Of a stretch of DNA of 64,000 nucleotides, positions 54,521 to 63,968 are shown piece by piece. Below the pieces are notes generated by a model. The model did not search any database and was not told the origin of the DNA. It worked only from the letters and a program-made list of their open reading frames with translations. Within the stretch, counting starts at the first letter, position 1, and each line of letters starts with the position of its first letter. Position numbers and translations under genes: made by a program. This DNA comes from Algoriphagus lutimaris (GTDB taxonomy: Bacteria > Bacteroidota > Bacteroidia > Cytophagales > Cyclobacteriaceae): NCBI RefSeq assembly GCF_017051705.1, contig NZ_JAFIDJ010000004.1, positions 124,001 to 188,000 of the forward strand, in the 5' to 3' direction.

Positions 54521-55114
54521 TTAAAACAATCGGAATCCCAAAGATAGAATCCATTGATTCAGTCGATGGTCTGTTTCATATCCTCCCACCGTGTCGGAGA
54601 TATTCCCCAATGAGCTTTCGTATTTGGCATCGATAATCAGGTTTCCTATATCTAGACCAAGTCCGGCCTGGTAACCTAGGGTGGATTTTTTAAAGTCTAC
54701 ATCCCGCACATCTTCTCCCGCATTTTTTAATTCCGAGTTGATATTAAAGCTTGCAATCGGTCCAGCTTGAAGTCTAAGCACCTTAAATAACTTGAACCCT
54801 ACCATGACCGGTACATCCAGTCTATTGTAGCTAGACTCATATTCATTACTTGACTGAGACCCCATCTCCTCAAAGGAGAATCTTGCTTTGGTTTGGGTAT
54901 ATAGTAATTCGGGTTGGACAAAGAAACCACCTAACCCCACTCTTGCAAATAACCCTACATGATATCCAAACTTGGCATTCCCGGATTTTAAATACTCTTT
55001 TGAAAGATCTAATTTGGATTGACTGATTCCCACTTTGGGTCCGATGGTAAAATCCTGAGAGAATGCTGATAAAGCAAAGCTCAAAAAGGCGAACGTAAAA
55101 AGAAGTTTTTTCAT
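54521..55114 (-). CDS. PorT-like outer-membrane beta-barrel protein
   Basis: A 197-residue barrel protein with signal peptide (1-19, ending AFSQ) and strands such as TIGPKVGISQSKLDLS and GLGGFFVQPELLYTQTKARF, ending LSLGFRLF. It belongs to the same broad family as the genes at 9737, 10399 and 14197 but is more distant from them. A shared terminator separates it from the upstream convergent lipoprotein pair. Function unknown. Confidence 0.85.
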   Translation of the reverse strand: MKKLLFTFAFLSFALSAFSQDFTIGPKVGISQSKLDLSKEYLKSGNAKFGYHVGLFARVGLGGFFVQPELLYTQTKARFSFEEMGSQSSNEYESSYNRLDVPVMVGFKLFKVLRLQAGPIASFNINSELKNAGEDVRDVDFKKSTLGYQAGLGLDIGNLIIDAKYESSLGNISDTVGGYETDHRLNQWILSLGFRLF

Positions 55115-55191
55115 GGCTGCTAAATTGGTTTAGTCACCTAATAACGAAGGTTTGTAAAAAAAATTTAGCAATGTTCTTGCCAAGCCAACAA

Positions 55192-55563
55192 TCAATTGAG
55201 CTGAGCGTCCACTTTTAGTTTGGCTAAAGTGTACAAATCATTAAAATCCAAAGGTTTAGAAACCAGCGAATCGAAGGCTACAGAACTCTTTTTCCTGTAA
55301 TATTCCACATCTCCTGCAGTAAAACCGATAACAGGAATTGTTTTAGAAAAATTCTGTTTTTTGAAATTCATTAAAAATTCAATTCCATCCATTTCTGGCA
55401 TGACTATATCGGTAAGGATTACATGAAAACCATGATCGGTTTCCAAAACTTTCAAGGCTTCCAAACCATTATGCGCAGTGACCACCAAGTCATGTGACCT
55501 TTCGAAAATCTTTCGAAGAATCAATAAGTGAATCTCATCATCGTCGACTACTAATACACGCAT
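55192..55563 (-). CDS. Single-domain response regulator (CheY-like)
   Basis: A 123-residue receiver domain without an output domain. The acidic pocket is D7-D9 (VVDDDE), the phosphoacceptor is D52 (ILTDIVMPEMDG), the signalling Thr is T82 (GFTAG) and the Lys is K103 (SKPLDF). Stand-alone receivers serve as phosphorelay intermediates or protein-switching partners. No histidine kinase lies in this window, so the cognate kinase is elsewhere. Confidence 0.95.
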   Translation of the reverse strand: MRVLVVDDDEIHLLILRKIFERSHDLVVTAHNGLEALKVLETDHGFHVILTDIVMPEMDGIEFLMNFKKQNFSKTIPVIGFTAGDVEYYRKKSSVAFDSLVSKPLDFNDLYTLAKLKVDAQLN

Positions 55564-55652
55564 AACTGGTAAGTCATTTCACAAAATACTTTTATAAGTA
55601 TATGAAATTCATCCCATATCAGCATCAATTCCAAAAAGATATTTATTCAAAA

Positions 55653-55684
55653 CAAAAAAAGGGAGCTTAAAAAAAGCCCCCTTG
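55653..55684 (-). terminator. Terminator after the sodium-dependent transporter gene
   Basis: On the minus strand AAGGGGGCTT pairs with AAGCTCCC (one mismatch) through a T-rich loop, followed by TTTTTTTGTTTT. Confidence 0.7.
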
Positions 55685-55705
55685 ATTAATGATGTGGTAT
55701 TGGTT

Positions 55706-57091
55706 TTATGCCGCTTGAGGGTCCCCAAATACTCCAACCATGTTTAATATCAATAAGATGATAACAATAGGACAAACCCATTTGATGAAGAACATCCATC
55801 CAGTTCTAAATAAACCTTTGAATCCTGGAGCTCCTGAAGCCAATTCATCTGCATAGTCTGAGATCTTTTGCCCCCAACCTGTATATAAACTTAACATCAG
55901 ACAAATCACAATCACCGCGAATGTTCCGAATACAAAATCCATGATTCCGAAGAACCCTTCTAGTTGGTTACCGAAGAAATTCAAATGGAAAGAATGGAAA
56001 AAGTTACCAGGAATCTGGGACAAAGCAGAAGGCACAGATAGTAACATCGCTGCGATACCTACTGTCCAAGTTGCTCTTTTTCTTCCCCACTTTTTGTCAT
56101 CAATCAAATAAGCGACTGGAACTTCCAACATAGAAATTGTAGAGGTCAAAGCTGCCACCATCAATAAGATAAAAAACAATCCCCCTATAATATTACCACC
56201 TGGCATGGCATCAAACACCTTTGGAAGTACATCAAAAACCAATGCTGGCCCTGCAGCAGGATCCTTGCCTGGTAATAATGCAAAAAGCGCCGGGAATACC
56301 ATTAAACCACCCAGAAGGGCTACAGAAGTATCCATACCTGCAATCCAACCAGAAGACTGGATGATATTAGCACTTTTAGGCAAATAAGAGCCAAAAGTAA
56401 TCATCAAGCCCCATCCCACAGACATGGAGAAGAATGCTTGACCAAGCGCCTGTAGGATCACAGTTGCATTAATCTTTGAGAAATCTGGAGTCAAGTAATA
56501 CTCAATTCCAGCCTCAGCACCTTCTAGAGTAACTGATCTTCCAGCAATAAAAATGATGATAATGAATAATACAGGCATCAAAAACTTAGATGCTTTTTCA
56601 ATTCCTCCGCTTACGCCTCCCAATACAATCAAGATAGTCATCATGATGAAAATGAAAGTCAATGGAATCACATACATTGGAGTTTCTACAAACACCTCAA
56701 AATCAATAGGAATATTGATGATTTCGGTAAAGATATACCCTACGGTCCATCCAGCGATTACTGAATAGTAGCTAAAAACAAAAAAGCAGACCATCACACA
56801 AAGTACGCCTGCTAGTTGCCAAAATTTATTCCCTCCTGTTTCGCGAATGGCTCCAATTGGGTTTTTACCTGATTTTCTACCTAAAGCAATTTCATTGAAC
56901 AATAGAGGTAAAGCGATTAGGAGTACACAAATAATGTATACAAAAACAAAAGCGCCTCCTCCGTTTTCACCTACTAGATAGGGGAATCTCCAAATATTCC
57001 CCAGACCCACAGCCGAACCAGCTGCGGCCATGATAAATCCGAGGCTTGACCCCCACTGACCTCTTTCTTCGGTGTTTGGACTTGCTGCCAT
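55706..57091 (-). CDS. Sodium-dependent transporter, NSS family
   Basis: A 461-residue transporter with about 11-12 helices. Helix 1 carries the NSS signature (AAGSAVGLGNIWRFPYLVGENGGGAF, about 21-46), which forms the Na+ and amino-acid site. Another family mark is FSMSVGWGLMITFGSYL in helix 6. Bacterial members take up tryptophan, tyrosine, leucine or similar amino acids; the substrate is not readable here. It stands alone with its own terminator. Confidence 0.93.
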   Translation of the reverse strand: MAASPNTEERGQWGSSLGFIMAAAGSAVGLGNIWRFPYLVGENGGGAFVFVYIICVLLIALPLLFNEIALGRKSGKNPIGAIRETGGNKFWQLAGVLCVMVCFFVFSYYSVIAGWTVGYIFTEIINIPIDFEVFVETPMYVIPLTFIFIMMTILIVLGGVSGGIEKASKFLMPVLFIIIIFIAGRSVTLEGAEAGIEYYLTPDFSKINATVILQALGQAFFSMSVGWGLMITFGSYLPKSANIIQSSGWIAGMDTSVALLGGLMVFPALFALLPGKDPAAGPALVFDVLPKVFDAMPGGNIIGGLFFILLMVAALTSTISMLEVPVAYLIDDKKWGRKRATWTVGIAAMLLSVPSALSQIPGNFFHSFHLNFFGNQLEGFFGIMDFVFGTFAVIVICLMLSLYTGWGQKISDYADELASGAPGFKGLFRTGWMFFIKWVCPIVIILLILNMVGVFGDPQAA

Positions 57092-57153
57092 AAATTATTA
57101 CTTAATTAAATTTGAGTGATACTAAAGTTAAATATTGGGTAAGACTAGCTGTT

Positions 57154-58089
57154 TTACGAGCTGGCTAAGATAATTTGTTTTGATAAAATAGCAATTGCCG
57201 TTCGGAAAGTTTTAGGCTCAAAATCAAGGACTTTTCTGGCTTTTTCAATAGAAAATCCTGTTTTGAGGGGTCTTTTTGCCGGCTGAGTAAATGTTTTTGA
57301 ATCAACTCTAGCGATGAGGGATTTATCTAGCCCAAAATAGTCAGCCGTAGTAATAGCCATCTCATATGGGGTAAGAAAATCAGGCCCTGAAATATTAAAT
57401 ATTCCTTCTGCCCCTTTCTCAGCGATTAAAATACATCCTTCCGCAAGATCTTCCGCAAGGGTAGGCGTTCTATATTGATCATCGACTACTTGAATATTTT
57501 TTCCAGATTCCAAAGAGGATTTCACCCAGAGGATAATGTTGCTGCGACTCATGTCATGTGCAATTCCAAATACCAACACGGTTCTAGCAATTGCCCATTT
57601 AGTTGCGGAAGCTTGCACCAATTGCTCTGCCTCTAACTTTGTCTCCCCATAATAATTAACCGGAGAAGGAACTGCCGCTTCATCTAAAGGGCCCTCTTCT
57701 CCCGAAAAAATAAAATCAGTGGAAACAAAAATAAAGTGTGCTCCCACACTTTCTGCAGCCCGCAACAAATATTCTGTGGCCTTCACATTGACCTCATAAG
57801 CTACCTCTTGGTGAAGTTCACATTCATCCACATTGGTCATTGCCGCCCCATGAATAATGATATCTGGATGAATCCTTTCAATCTCTGACTGAACTTTTGA
57901 TTCTTCAGTAATGTCAAGAGATACATATTCAAATTCCTGATTAGGAATTCGGCATACCCCTTTTCCAAAACCAATTACTTCGAAGGTTCCCCGATCGATT
58001 AATTGGCTTACTAGCTTTTGACCAAGCAATCCATTTACCCCAGTGATCGCTATTTTCTGCTTATTTATTTTTTGGGTAGACGAACCCAT
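57154..58089 (-). CDS. RmlD-like sugar-nucleotide reductase (SDR fold)
   Basis: A 311-residue extended short-chain dehydrogenase starting at the ATG complementary to 58087-58089; a TTG twelve bases upstream is less likely. The dinucleotide loop is ITGVNGLLGQKL (about 15-26), the catalytic YxxxK is YYGETK (about 150), and HGAAMTNVDECE follows the family pattern for dTDP-4-dehydrorhamnose reductases. The substrate is probably a sugar nucleotide or a similar carbonyl compound. It overlaps the upstream cyclophilin gene by 29 bases. Confidence 0.85.
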   Translation of the reverse strand: MGSSTQKINKQKIAITGVNGLLGQKLVSQLIDRGTFEVIGFGKGVCRIPNQEFEYVSLDITEESKVQSEIERIHPDIIIHGAAMTNVDECELHQEVAYEVNVKATEYLLRAAESVGAHFIFVSTDFIFSGEEGPLDEAAVPSPVNYYGETKLEAEQLVQASATKWAIARTVLVFGIAHDMSRSNIILWVKSSLESGKNIQVVDDQYRTPTLAEDLAEGCILIAEKGAEGIFNISGPDFLTPYEMAITTADYFGLDKSLIARVDSKTFTQPAKRPLKTGFSIEKARKVLDFEPKTFRTAIAILSKQIILASS

Positions 58090-58909
58090 ATTCTTTTTCA
58101 ATTTTATCCTTTGACATTTTTTCCACAGTCACAGACATCCACACTGGGCTGGTAGGTTTATCTCGAAAATCTGTTGGTTCCTCTGCAATCCTATCTACCA
58201 CATCCATTCCCTGAACCACTTGACCAAAAACAGTGTACTCTCCATCCAAATGAGGAGTTCCTCCTACCGTAGTATAGGCTTCAATTTGGGCAGGAGAAAA
58301 GTTTTTCGTCACGTTAATATTCAGCGACTCTTCGATTTCCTTGCTCTTAGATATTAGCAATGAAGTCAAACTGTCAAATTCCTGAGCCTCATATAACCTT
58401 ACATATTCATTTTTCAACTCCTCCTGACTTCCCAATTGAATGTATTTCATAAATGCTGGCTGTAGTAAACTCAAATCCACCATTAACTCATCTTCAGAAT
58501 ATACTTTACCCAACACAATATAAAACTGGGATCCATTAGATCGTTTTTCTGGATTAATTCTATCAGGTTGGCGTGCTGCGGCAATCATCCCACGTTGATG
58601 AAAATGATTCGGGGTGATTTCGGCTGGTAAAGTAGGCCAGGTGGTTGGATCCAATCCTTCTTTTGTGAAGACATCCCCTCCTTGGGCCATGAAACCTTTC
58701 ATCACACGGTGAAATTCTGTGGAATCAAATCTCCCATCTTCTGCAAGGGAAATAAAATTGGATTTATGAACTGGGGTATCTTCAAAAAATACAGCTACTA
58801 TCTCTCCATACTCAGTATGAATCGTAGCCACATAATCCTGATCCCCTCCACAAGCAAAAGAGCTGATCAATAGAACAGCCCAAAGGACTAATTTAATTGG
58901 GTTCTTCAC
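58061..58909 (-). CDS. Peptidyl-prolyl cis-trans isomerase, cyclophilin type, lipoprotein
   Basis: A 282-residue periplasmic foldase. It starts at a GTG that overlaps the hemC stop by four bases (GTGA) and has a lipobox LLISSFAC. The cyclophilin domain spans about 28-270, with FHRVMKGFMAQGGDV (catalytic Arg and Gln), NGSQFYIVLG and GEYTVFGQVVQGMDVVDRI. An insertion of about 70 residues (about 135-200) sits between core strands. It is probably a helper for secreted protein folding. Confidence 0.93.
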   Translation of the reverse strand: MKNPIKLVLWAVLLISSFACGGDQDYVATIHTEYGEIVAVFFEDTPVHKSNFISLAEDGRFDSTEFHRVMKGFMAQGGDVFTKEGLDPTTWPTLPAEITPNHFHQRGMIAAARQPDRINPEKRSNGSQFYIVLGKVYSEDELMVDLSLLQPAFMKYIQLGSQEELKNEYVRLYEAQEFDSLTSLLISKSKEIEESLNINVTKNFSPAQIEAYTTVGGTPHLDGEYTVFGQVVQGMDVVDRIAEEPTDFRDKPTSPVWMSVTVEKMSKDKIEKEYGFVYPKNK

Positions 58910-59844
58910 TTGTTCAATGTTGTTTTTATCTGATCTAAAATCTTTTTCCCTCCTCGTGCAAAAACTTCCTCTGCCAATTTCTCCCCCAATGCTTCCGGTT
59001 GATCTGCATTTCCGCTTACAGAAACACTAATTCTTTCCTTCCCATCTAAACTGACTATTCCACCTTTCAGAGTAATGGCATCTCCTTGAATATGGGCCAA
59101 AGCAAAGACCGGAATACTACACCCTCCTTCCAAGACTCTCAAGTAACCTCGCTCCGCCCTCAATTTGATTTCTGTTTCACGGTGATTACATGCTGAAATG
59201 ATGAGTTCTTTTACAGTAGAATCTAAAGTATGGGAAACCTCAATGGCAACTGACCCTTGTCCTACAGCTGGAGTAAATTCCTCCAAGCTCAATTTTTCTA
59301 CAATCATCTCATCATAGCCCATTCTATGCACTCCTGCGTAAGCAAGCAAAAGCGCATCACAAAGTCCCTCCTCCATTTTTCGAATTCTGGTTTGTAAGTT
59401 CCCTCTTACCTCCACCGTTTTGACATGTGGGTAAAAATGTTTGAGGGTTGCTACTCTTCTGGTGGAAGAAGTACCCAATACCAAGGGTTGGGAGCTATCA
59501 GAAAGAGAGATTCCTTTTTTATGAGAGGCAATCACATCATTTTCAGTTTCCCTCTCTGTAAATGCAATAATTTCAAAACCTTCCGGAAGGTTAGACTGCA
59601 TATCCTTGGCACTGTGAACCGCTATGTCAATTCTACCATCCAGTAATTGGTCTTCCAGTTCTTGGGTAAAAACACCTTTGCTGCCAATTTTGGAAATGGA
59701 TACATCCAAGACTTGGTCTCCCTTTGTATCAATGATGACAATTTTGGTTGCTAACCCGGACTTTTGAAGAAGTTGCTCTACATGGTAGGCTTGCCACAAG
59801 GCTAGTTTACTTCCTCTTGTTCCTATTTTGATCAATCTACTCAT
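58906..59844 (-). CDS. hemC: Hydroxymethylbilane synthase (porphobilinogen deaminase)
   Basis: A 312-residue haem-pathway enzyme that joins four porphobilinogens. Motifs are [13 protein letters not shown] (7-19), [22 protein letters not shown] (123-130) and the dipyrromethane-bearing C242 in LEGGCSIPV. Length is standard. It overlaps rimK upstream and the cyclophilin gene downstream by four bases each (ATGA and GTGA), so it lies in the middle of a tightly packed run although haem synthesis has no obvious link to the neighbours. Confidence 0.96.
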   Translation of the reverse strand: MSRLIKIGTRGSKLALWQAYHVEQLLQKSGLATKIVIIDTKGDQVLDVSISKIGSKGVFTQELEDQLLDGRIDIAVHSAKDMQSNLPEGFEIIAFTERETENDVIASHKKGISLSDSSQPLVLGTSSTRRVATLKHFYPHVKTVEVRGNLQTRIRKMEEGLCDALLLAYAGVHRMGYDEMIVEKLSLEEFTPAVGQGSVAIEVSHTLDSTVKELIISACNHRETEIKLRAERGYLRVLEGGCSIPVFALAHIQGDAITLKGGIVSLDGKERISVSVSGNADQPEALGEKLAEEVFARGGKKILDQIKTTLNK

Positions 59845-60752
59845 TGATTAGTGACTCTACTGGAGCTTCTTTTTCTCTTGACTCCGCCTTCAATAAATTT
59901 GATAATTTCACCTGCGATGTCTATGCCAGTAGCTTTTTCGATTCCCTCCAGTCCTGGTGAACTGTTTACTTCGAGAATTAAGGGGCCTCTCGCCGACTGC
60001 AACATATCAACACCAGCAACATCCAAACCTAAGGCCTTTGCTGCCCCTAAAGCAGCAGCTTTCTCAGCTCTCGAAAGTTTTATGACTGTAGCCATTCCTC
60101 CGCGGTGGAGATTAGACCTGAATTCGCCTTCAGCACCTTGTCGTTTCATGGCCCCTACTACCTTCCCATTGACAACGAAAGCGCGAATATCGGCTCCTTT
60201 TGCCTCTTTTATAAATTCTTGGACAATTATTCTTGCCTTTAATCCATGAAAGGCTTCAATTACTGATTGTCCTGCTTTTTTTGTTTCGGCCAAAACCACT
60301 CCTAATCCTTGGGTTCCTTCCAATAACTTGATGATCAGTGGAGCTCCACCTACCTGCTCGATCAATTGCTTCTCTCCACCTTTAGAAAAATTAGTAAAGG
60401 CAGTCTTAGGCATGCCCAAACCTGCTGTTGACAAAATCTGCAAGCTTCTCAGTTTATCCCTACTTCTCACAATCGCCTGGGAATTCACTACAGAAAAAGC
60501 ACCCATTAATTCAAATTGTCTAACTACTGCTGTTCCGTAAAAAGTAACTGAAGCCCCAATCCTCGGAATAATGGCATCTACGTCAGTAATTTTTTCTCCT
60601 TTATAGATAATGGAAGGTCCTTCCTGCTCAATGATGATATCACAAATACTATGATTAATCACCATACCTTCGTGTCCTGCAGCATGAATCGCTTCCAAAA
60701 GCCTCTTGGTGGAATATAAATTTGGGTTCCTCGAAAGGATTGCAATTTTCAT
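59841..60752 (-). CDS. rimK: RimK-type ATP-grasp ligase
   Basis: A 303-residue ATP-grasp enzyme. The N-terminal domain starts [17 protein letters not shown], and the ATP-grasp core has [35 protein letters not shown] and the Mg-binding [15 protein letters not shown]. RimK adds glutamate to the C-terminus of ribosomal protein S6 or makes related peptides. Three in-frame ATGs in a repeated ATGAAAATC pattern precede the body; I chose the last (complement of 60750-60752). It follows the DTGA-protease gene by 37 bases, a frequent partner. Confidence 0.92.
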   Translation of the reverse strand: MKIAILSRNPNLYSTKRLLEAIHAAGHEGMVINHSICDIIIEQEGPSIIYKGEKITDVDAIIPRIGASVTFYGTAVVRQFELMGAFSVVNSQAIVRSRDKLRSLQILSTAGLGMPKTAFTNFSKGGEKQLIEQVGGAPLIIKLLEGTQGLGVVLAETKKAGQSVIEAFHGLKARIIVQEFIKEAKGADIRAFVVNGKVVGAMKRQGAEGEFRSNLHRGGMATVIKLSRAEKAAALGAAKALGLDVAGVDMLQSARGPLILEVNSSPGLEGIEKATGIDIAGEIIKFIEGGVKRKRSSSRVTNQ

Positions 60753-60789
60753 GGTTTTCATGATTTTCATGTTTTCAAAAAGAAACAGT

Positions 60790-61239
60790 CTATTTTCTTT
60801 CTGTTTTTTGGCGGTAAACTTTGGCTAGATTATAGTCCGATACGTCTACTAGGAACTTATCTTTTAAGATCTTTCTCCCCAGCAATATAGGATTCCTCAT
60901 TTTGGATCGATCCGAAAGCGTAAATTCAGCAGGATATTCTTCCCCTGCAAGTTGAAAAGTCACTTGGATTAAATACCTGGTCTCTGCTTGTCCAAATGAA
61001 TTTTTCACACTTTTCTCCCGAAACCGATCCACTTTTATTTCTTTACCAGTATACGATTTATGTCCGGGCATCAACACCTGAAAGGTAAGTACCTTTTTCC
61101 CATCCTCTTCTTTTACCTGAATATTTTCAGCATGGATACTGCTGGTATAAGCCCCTGTATCTACTTTCGCCCAAACCAAATAAAGATCAAACTCCGGTAT
61201 GGAAACTTTCTCTTTTCTACCAATAACTTTCTTTTCCAT
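60790..61239 (-). CDS. RimK-associated retropepsin-like protease (ATP-dependent zinc protease family)
   Basis: A 149-residue protein with the aspartic-type motif VDTGAYTSS (D27) near its N-terminus and [20 protein letters not shown] near its end, the hallmark of the RimB/DUF785 retropepsin-like group. Members are usually next to rimK and are thought to remove or process the residues RimK adds. It begins one base after the holB stop and precedes rimK by 37 bases. The family name zinc protease is historical; the visible site is aspartic. Confidence 0.9.
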   Translation of the reverse strand: MEKKVIGRKEKVSIPEFDLYLVWAKVDTGAYTSSIHAENIQVKEEDGKKVLTFQVLMPGHKSYTGKEIKVDRFREKSVKNSFGQAETRYLIQVTFQLAGEEYPAEFTLSDRSKMRNPILLGRKILKDKFLVDVSDYNLAKVYRQKTERK

Positions 61240-61240
61240 C

Positions 61241-62371
61241 TTAATTGGTTTTTGCCATTGAAAGCAAAACTTTCATGGAAAGATCAGTAAAGATCATTTT
61301 GGCATTCCCATTTCGCTCTAAATGATAGTGGGCTTCATTGAAAGATTCGTACAACTCCATCACATGGGTTTCCTTAAGTACTCTTCCGGAAATTTTTTCA
61401 ATAAAACCACGATCTTCTCCTGTTGTTCTCAACAGTTCCTCCAAACTAAAGTTCTTGAGCATAATTTCTCTTAGCACATTCAGTCCAGTCAGGATCATGG
61501 ATTTCTGAGCTTCTTTGTCAATTTTATGGAAGTTGTCCGCCAAGTCAAACAAGTCCTTTAGCTTCTTACTGTAGCATAATAAAAACCACTCTCTTATTTT
61601 ACTTACCTGTTCATCCTCCACCTCATTAACCAGTCGGTAGGCAGCCCGTAAGTCACCGTCGGCCAACATAGAAATTTGCTCTGCCAATTTACTTTCACAT
61701 TGCCCGGATTCCACTAAATGATTTTTTACTTCTTCGTCAGAAAAGGCTCTTACCATAACTTTTTGAGTTCTGGAAAGGATCGTGGTCAGCAATTGGTCTG
61801 GTTGAGAAGTAACCAGCATAAACACAGTTTTAGCAGGCGGTTCCTCTATAATTTTCAATAAGGAATTGGCAGCTGAAGGGTGTAAATACTCTACTCCCCA
61901 GATTAACATCACTTTATATCCTCCTTCAAAAGACATCAAAGACAAAGACTGAATGATCTTTCTAGCTGCTCCTTTCGATATATTTAATTGTTTCTTCTCA
62001 AAGCCATTGAAGTAAATAAAGTCATGCATGTTGCCATAAGGCTGTTCCAAAGCAAAAGTTCTCCAATTAGCCAGCTCATTGTTTTTCTCATCCTCCTCTC
62101 CTTCTTTATCTTTGGAAATAGAAGGAAAAGCAAAGTTTAAGTCCGGAACAATTAATTTTTCCATTCTTTTGCAAAATGAGCATTCCCCACAGGAATCTTT
62201 TTCACCTGGATTCTGACAAAATAAATAAGTAGATAGCGCCAATGCCATGGTCAAGCTTGCAGAGCCTTCAGGCCCATGAAAAAGTAATGCATGTGCCAAA
62301 TGATTATTTTTGACAGCATTGATCAGATTTTCTTTGGTCTCGGGTAAACCCGGAATATCAGCAAATAGCAT
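61241..62371 (-). CDS. holB: DNA polymerase III subunit delta'
   Basis: A 376-residue clamp-loader subunit. The AAA+ domain starts LLFHGPEGSASLTMALALS, where the usual P-loop GxxGxGKT has lost its Lys and Thr, as expected for delta'. The zinc module has C52 and the CGECSFCKRM cluster near 60-69. Further marks are LLKIIEEPPAKTVFMLVTSQPDQLLTTILSRTQ (sensor and SRC-like motif). It helps load the beta clamp on DNA. Its stop lies one base from the following protease gene. Confidence 0.92.
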   Translation of the reverse strand: MLFADIPGLPETKENLINAVKNNHLAHALLFHGPEGSASLTMALALSTYLFCQNPGEKDSCGECSFCKRMEKLIVPDLNFAFPSISKDKEGEEDEKNNELANWRTFALEQPYGNMHDFIYFNGFEKKQLNISKGAARKIIQSLSLMSFEGGYKVMLIWGVEYLHPSAANSLLKIIEEPPAKTVFMLVTSQPDQLLTTILSRTQKVMVRAFSDEEVKNHLVESGQCESKLAEQISMLADGDLRAAYRLVNEVEDEQVSKIREWFLLCYSKKLKDLFDLADNFHKIDKEAQKSMILTGLNVLREIMLKNFSLEELLRTTGEDRGFIEKISGRVLKETHVMELYESFNEAHYHLERNGNAKMIFTDLSMKVLLSMAKTN

Positions 62372-62383
62372 GGTTTAATTTAT

Positions 62384-63580
62384 TCAGGAAGAAGTCTCCC
62401 AAATTCTATAGGTTTTGGTTAATTCAAAAATCCAATGGAGAATTTCTTCATCTTTTTTTGTCCATTCTACCTTTCTTCTTGCCATCACAGCAATCGTAGT
62501 CTCTTTAAATTTATGGAACTGGTAAGTAGACATGCCCTCTCTTCCTCCCCATGAAAAGGAAGGGATAAAGTTTCTGGGATACCCTCCACCGAAAACATTG
62601 GCTCCAACCCCTACTACAGTTCCTGTGTTAAACATGGTGTTAATCCCAGATTTGGAATGATCCCCCATCATCAGCCCACAAAACTGCAAACCTGTATCGG
62701 AGAAGCTACCTTTGGTATAATCCCAAATCTTGACTGATGCATAATTATTTTTTAGGTTACTGGTATTGGTATCTGCTCCTAAATTACACCATTCTCCAAT
62801 AACAGAATTACCTAAAAACCCTTCATGACCTTTATTACTGTAGCCAAAGATCACAGAATTAGAGATTTCACCTCCTACCTTAGAAAAGGGACCCACGGTA
62901 GTATCTCCTCTCAATTTTGCCCCCATATTTATTGTGGAACCTTCGCAAAGAGCAAACGGACCACGAATCAAAGAACCTTCCTGGATCTCTGTGTTTTTAC
63001 CAATATAAATCGGACCATTTTCTGCATTTAAAACTGCAGCTCTTATTACTGCACCAGGTTCAATAAATATATTTTCAGGAGCATACACTTTAGTATGAGG
63101 GTCAGTAATCAAAGCTGATTCCCTCCCTTTGGTAATTAGCTTAAAATCCGAGACAATTTCTGCCCCATTCAACTGAAAGATATTACTGCTCTTCTGAATC
63201 AGGACAGGATCAAAATCCAGCTGGACCCCCTCTTTCCCCTTGGCTGAGTCTAGGTTCTTCTCAGTTTCACCGATATAAGACGCCAATAGAGTTTTCCCAA
63301 AGTACAACGCCTGATTTTCTTTCAATTGTTTCAAACAAGTTATCGCTTGCTCATTAGGGAGCCAAGCTCCATTAATGGCAAGTTTCGCTCCTGGCTTTCT
63401 TTGAAACCTGTCTTTAAGGTATTTCTGGGTAAGGTAAGATATCTCAGCATCTAAATAGATACTCCATTTTTCTGAGATTTTTAATATCCCCACTCGGATA
63501 TCTGCCACCGGCCTGGTAAAAGTAAAAGGGAGTAGTGATCCCCGAATCGCCGGATCATCAAATAATAACAAGTTATCCAT
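62384..63580 (-). CDS. GlmU-like sugar-nucleotidyltransferase/acyltransferase
   Basis: A 398-residue protein starting at the ATG complementary to 63578-63580. The N-terminal part (DDPAIRGSLLPFTFTRPVADIRVGIL) is a nucleotidyltransferase-like domain of the Bacteroidota GlmU-like family. The C-terminal half is left-handed beta-helix repeats (IYIGKNTEIQEGSLIRGPFAL, GGEISNSVIFGYSNKGHEG, GANVFGGGYPRNFIPSF). The predicted role is sugar-phosphate activation or transfer in cell-wall or polysaccharide synthesis. It starts 12 bases before holB ends, so the two may be co-transcribed. Confidence 0.88.
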   Translation of the reverse strand: MDNLLLFDDPAIRGSLLPFTFTRPVADIRVGILKISEKWSIYLDAEISYLTQKYLKDRFQRKPGAKLAINGAWLPNEQAITCLKQLKENQALYFGKTLLASYIGETEKNLDSAKGKEGVQLDFDPVLIQKSSNIFQLNGAEIVSDFKLITKGRESALITDPHTKVYAPENIFIEPGAVIRAAVLNAENGPIYIGKNTEIQEGSLIRGPFALCEGSTINMGAKLRGDTTVGPFSKVGGEISNSVIFGYSNKGHEGFLGNSVIGEWCNLGADTNTSNLKNNYASVKIWDYTKGSFSDTGLQFCGLMMGDHSKSGINTMFNTGTVVGVGANVFGGGYPRNFIPSFSWGGREGMSTYQFHKFKETTIAVMARRKVEWTKKDEEILHWIFELTKTYRIWETSS

Positions 63581-63589
63581 GGGGCAAAA

Positions 63590-63632
63590 ATAAAAAAGTC
63601 TCCCGGAATCCATGCTCCGGAAGACTTTTTAG
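63590..63632 (-). terminator. Terminator after rpmE2
   Basis: On the minus strand AAAAAGTCTTCCGGA pairs with TCCGGGAGACTTTTT (one mismatch), followed by TTATTTTT. It closes the ribosomal-protein gene and stands just upstream of the GlmU-like gene. Confidence 0.85.
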
Positions 63633-63649
63633 AATGTTTCGCAGGAGAA

Positions 63650-63898
63650 TTACTTCTTCTGAGCGTATCTTCTGTTGAATTTCTCAACTCTACCAGCTGT
63701 ATCAAGCATCATTTTCTTACCAGTATAGAAAGGATGAGACTGAGAACTCACTTCAATTTTATATACAGGGTATTCATTACCATCTTCCCAAACGATGGTT
63801 TCGTTAGTTTCGATAGTTGACTTGGTCAAAAACTTGAACTCGCTAGAAGTGTCGTAGAAAACCACGTCTCTGTAGTTTGGATGAATATCGGCTTTCAT
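63650..63898 (-). CDS. rpmE2: 50S ribosomal protein L31, type B
   Basis: An 82-residue L31 of the type B (cysteine-free) class. It starts [16 protein letters not shown] and carries the core [24 protein letters not shown]. The absence of the zinc CxxC makes it the zinc-independent form, which often replaces L31 under zinc limitation, although here it may be the only copy. It is followed by a strong terminator and preceded by a textbook Bacteroidota promoter. Confidence 0.97.
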   Translation of the reverse strand: MKADIHPNYRDVVFYDTSSEFKFLTKSTIETNETIVWEDGNEYPVYKIEVSSQSHPFYTGKKMMLDTAGRVEKFNRRYAQKK

Positions 63899-63937
63899 TG
63901 TATCGTTAGTTTTATTGTACCTTTTTCAAATGAGGCA

Positions 63938-63968
63938 CAAAGTTACCCTTTTTCAGAAATTCCACAAA
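63938..63968 (-). promoter_or_regulatory. Promoter of rpmE2 (Bacteroidota consensus)
   Basis: On the minus strand TTTG (complement of 63965-63968), 19 bases, then TAACTTTG (complement of 63938-63945). This matches the -33 TTTG and -7 TAnnTTTG elements of Bacteroidota exactly. The predicted start gives a leader of about 30-40 bases before the ATG. Confidence 0.75.
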
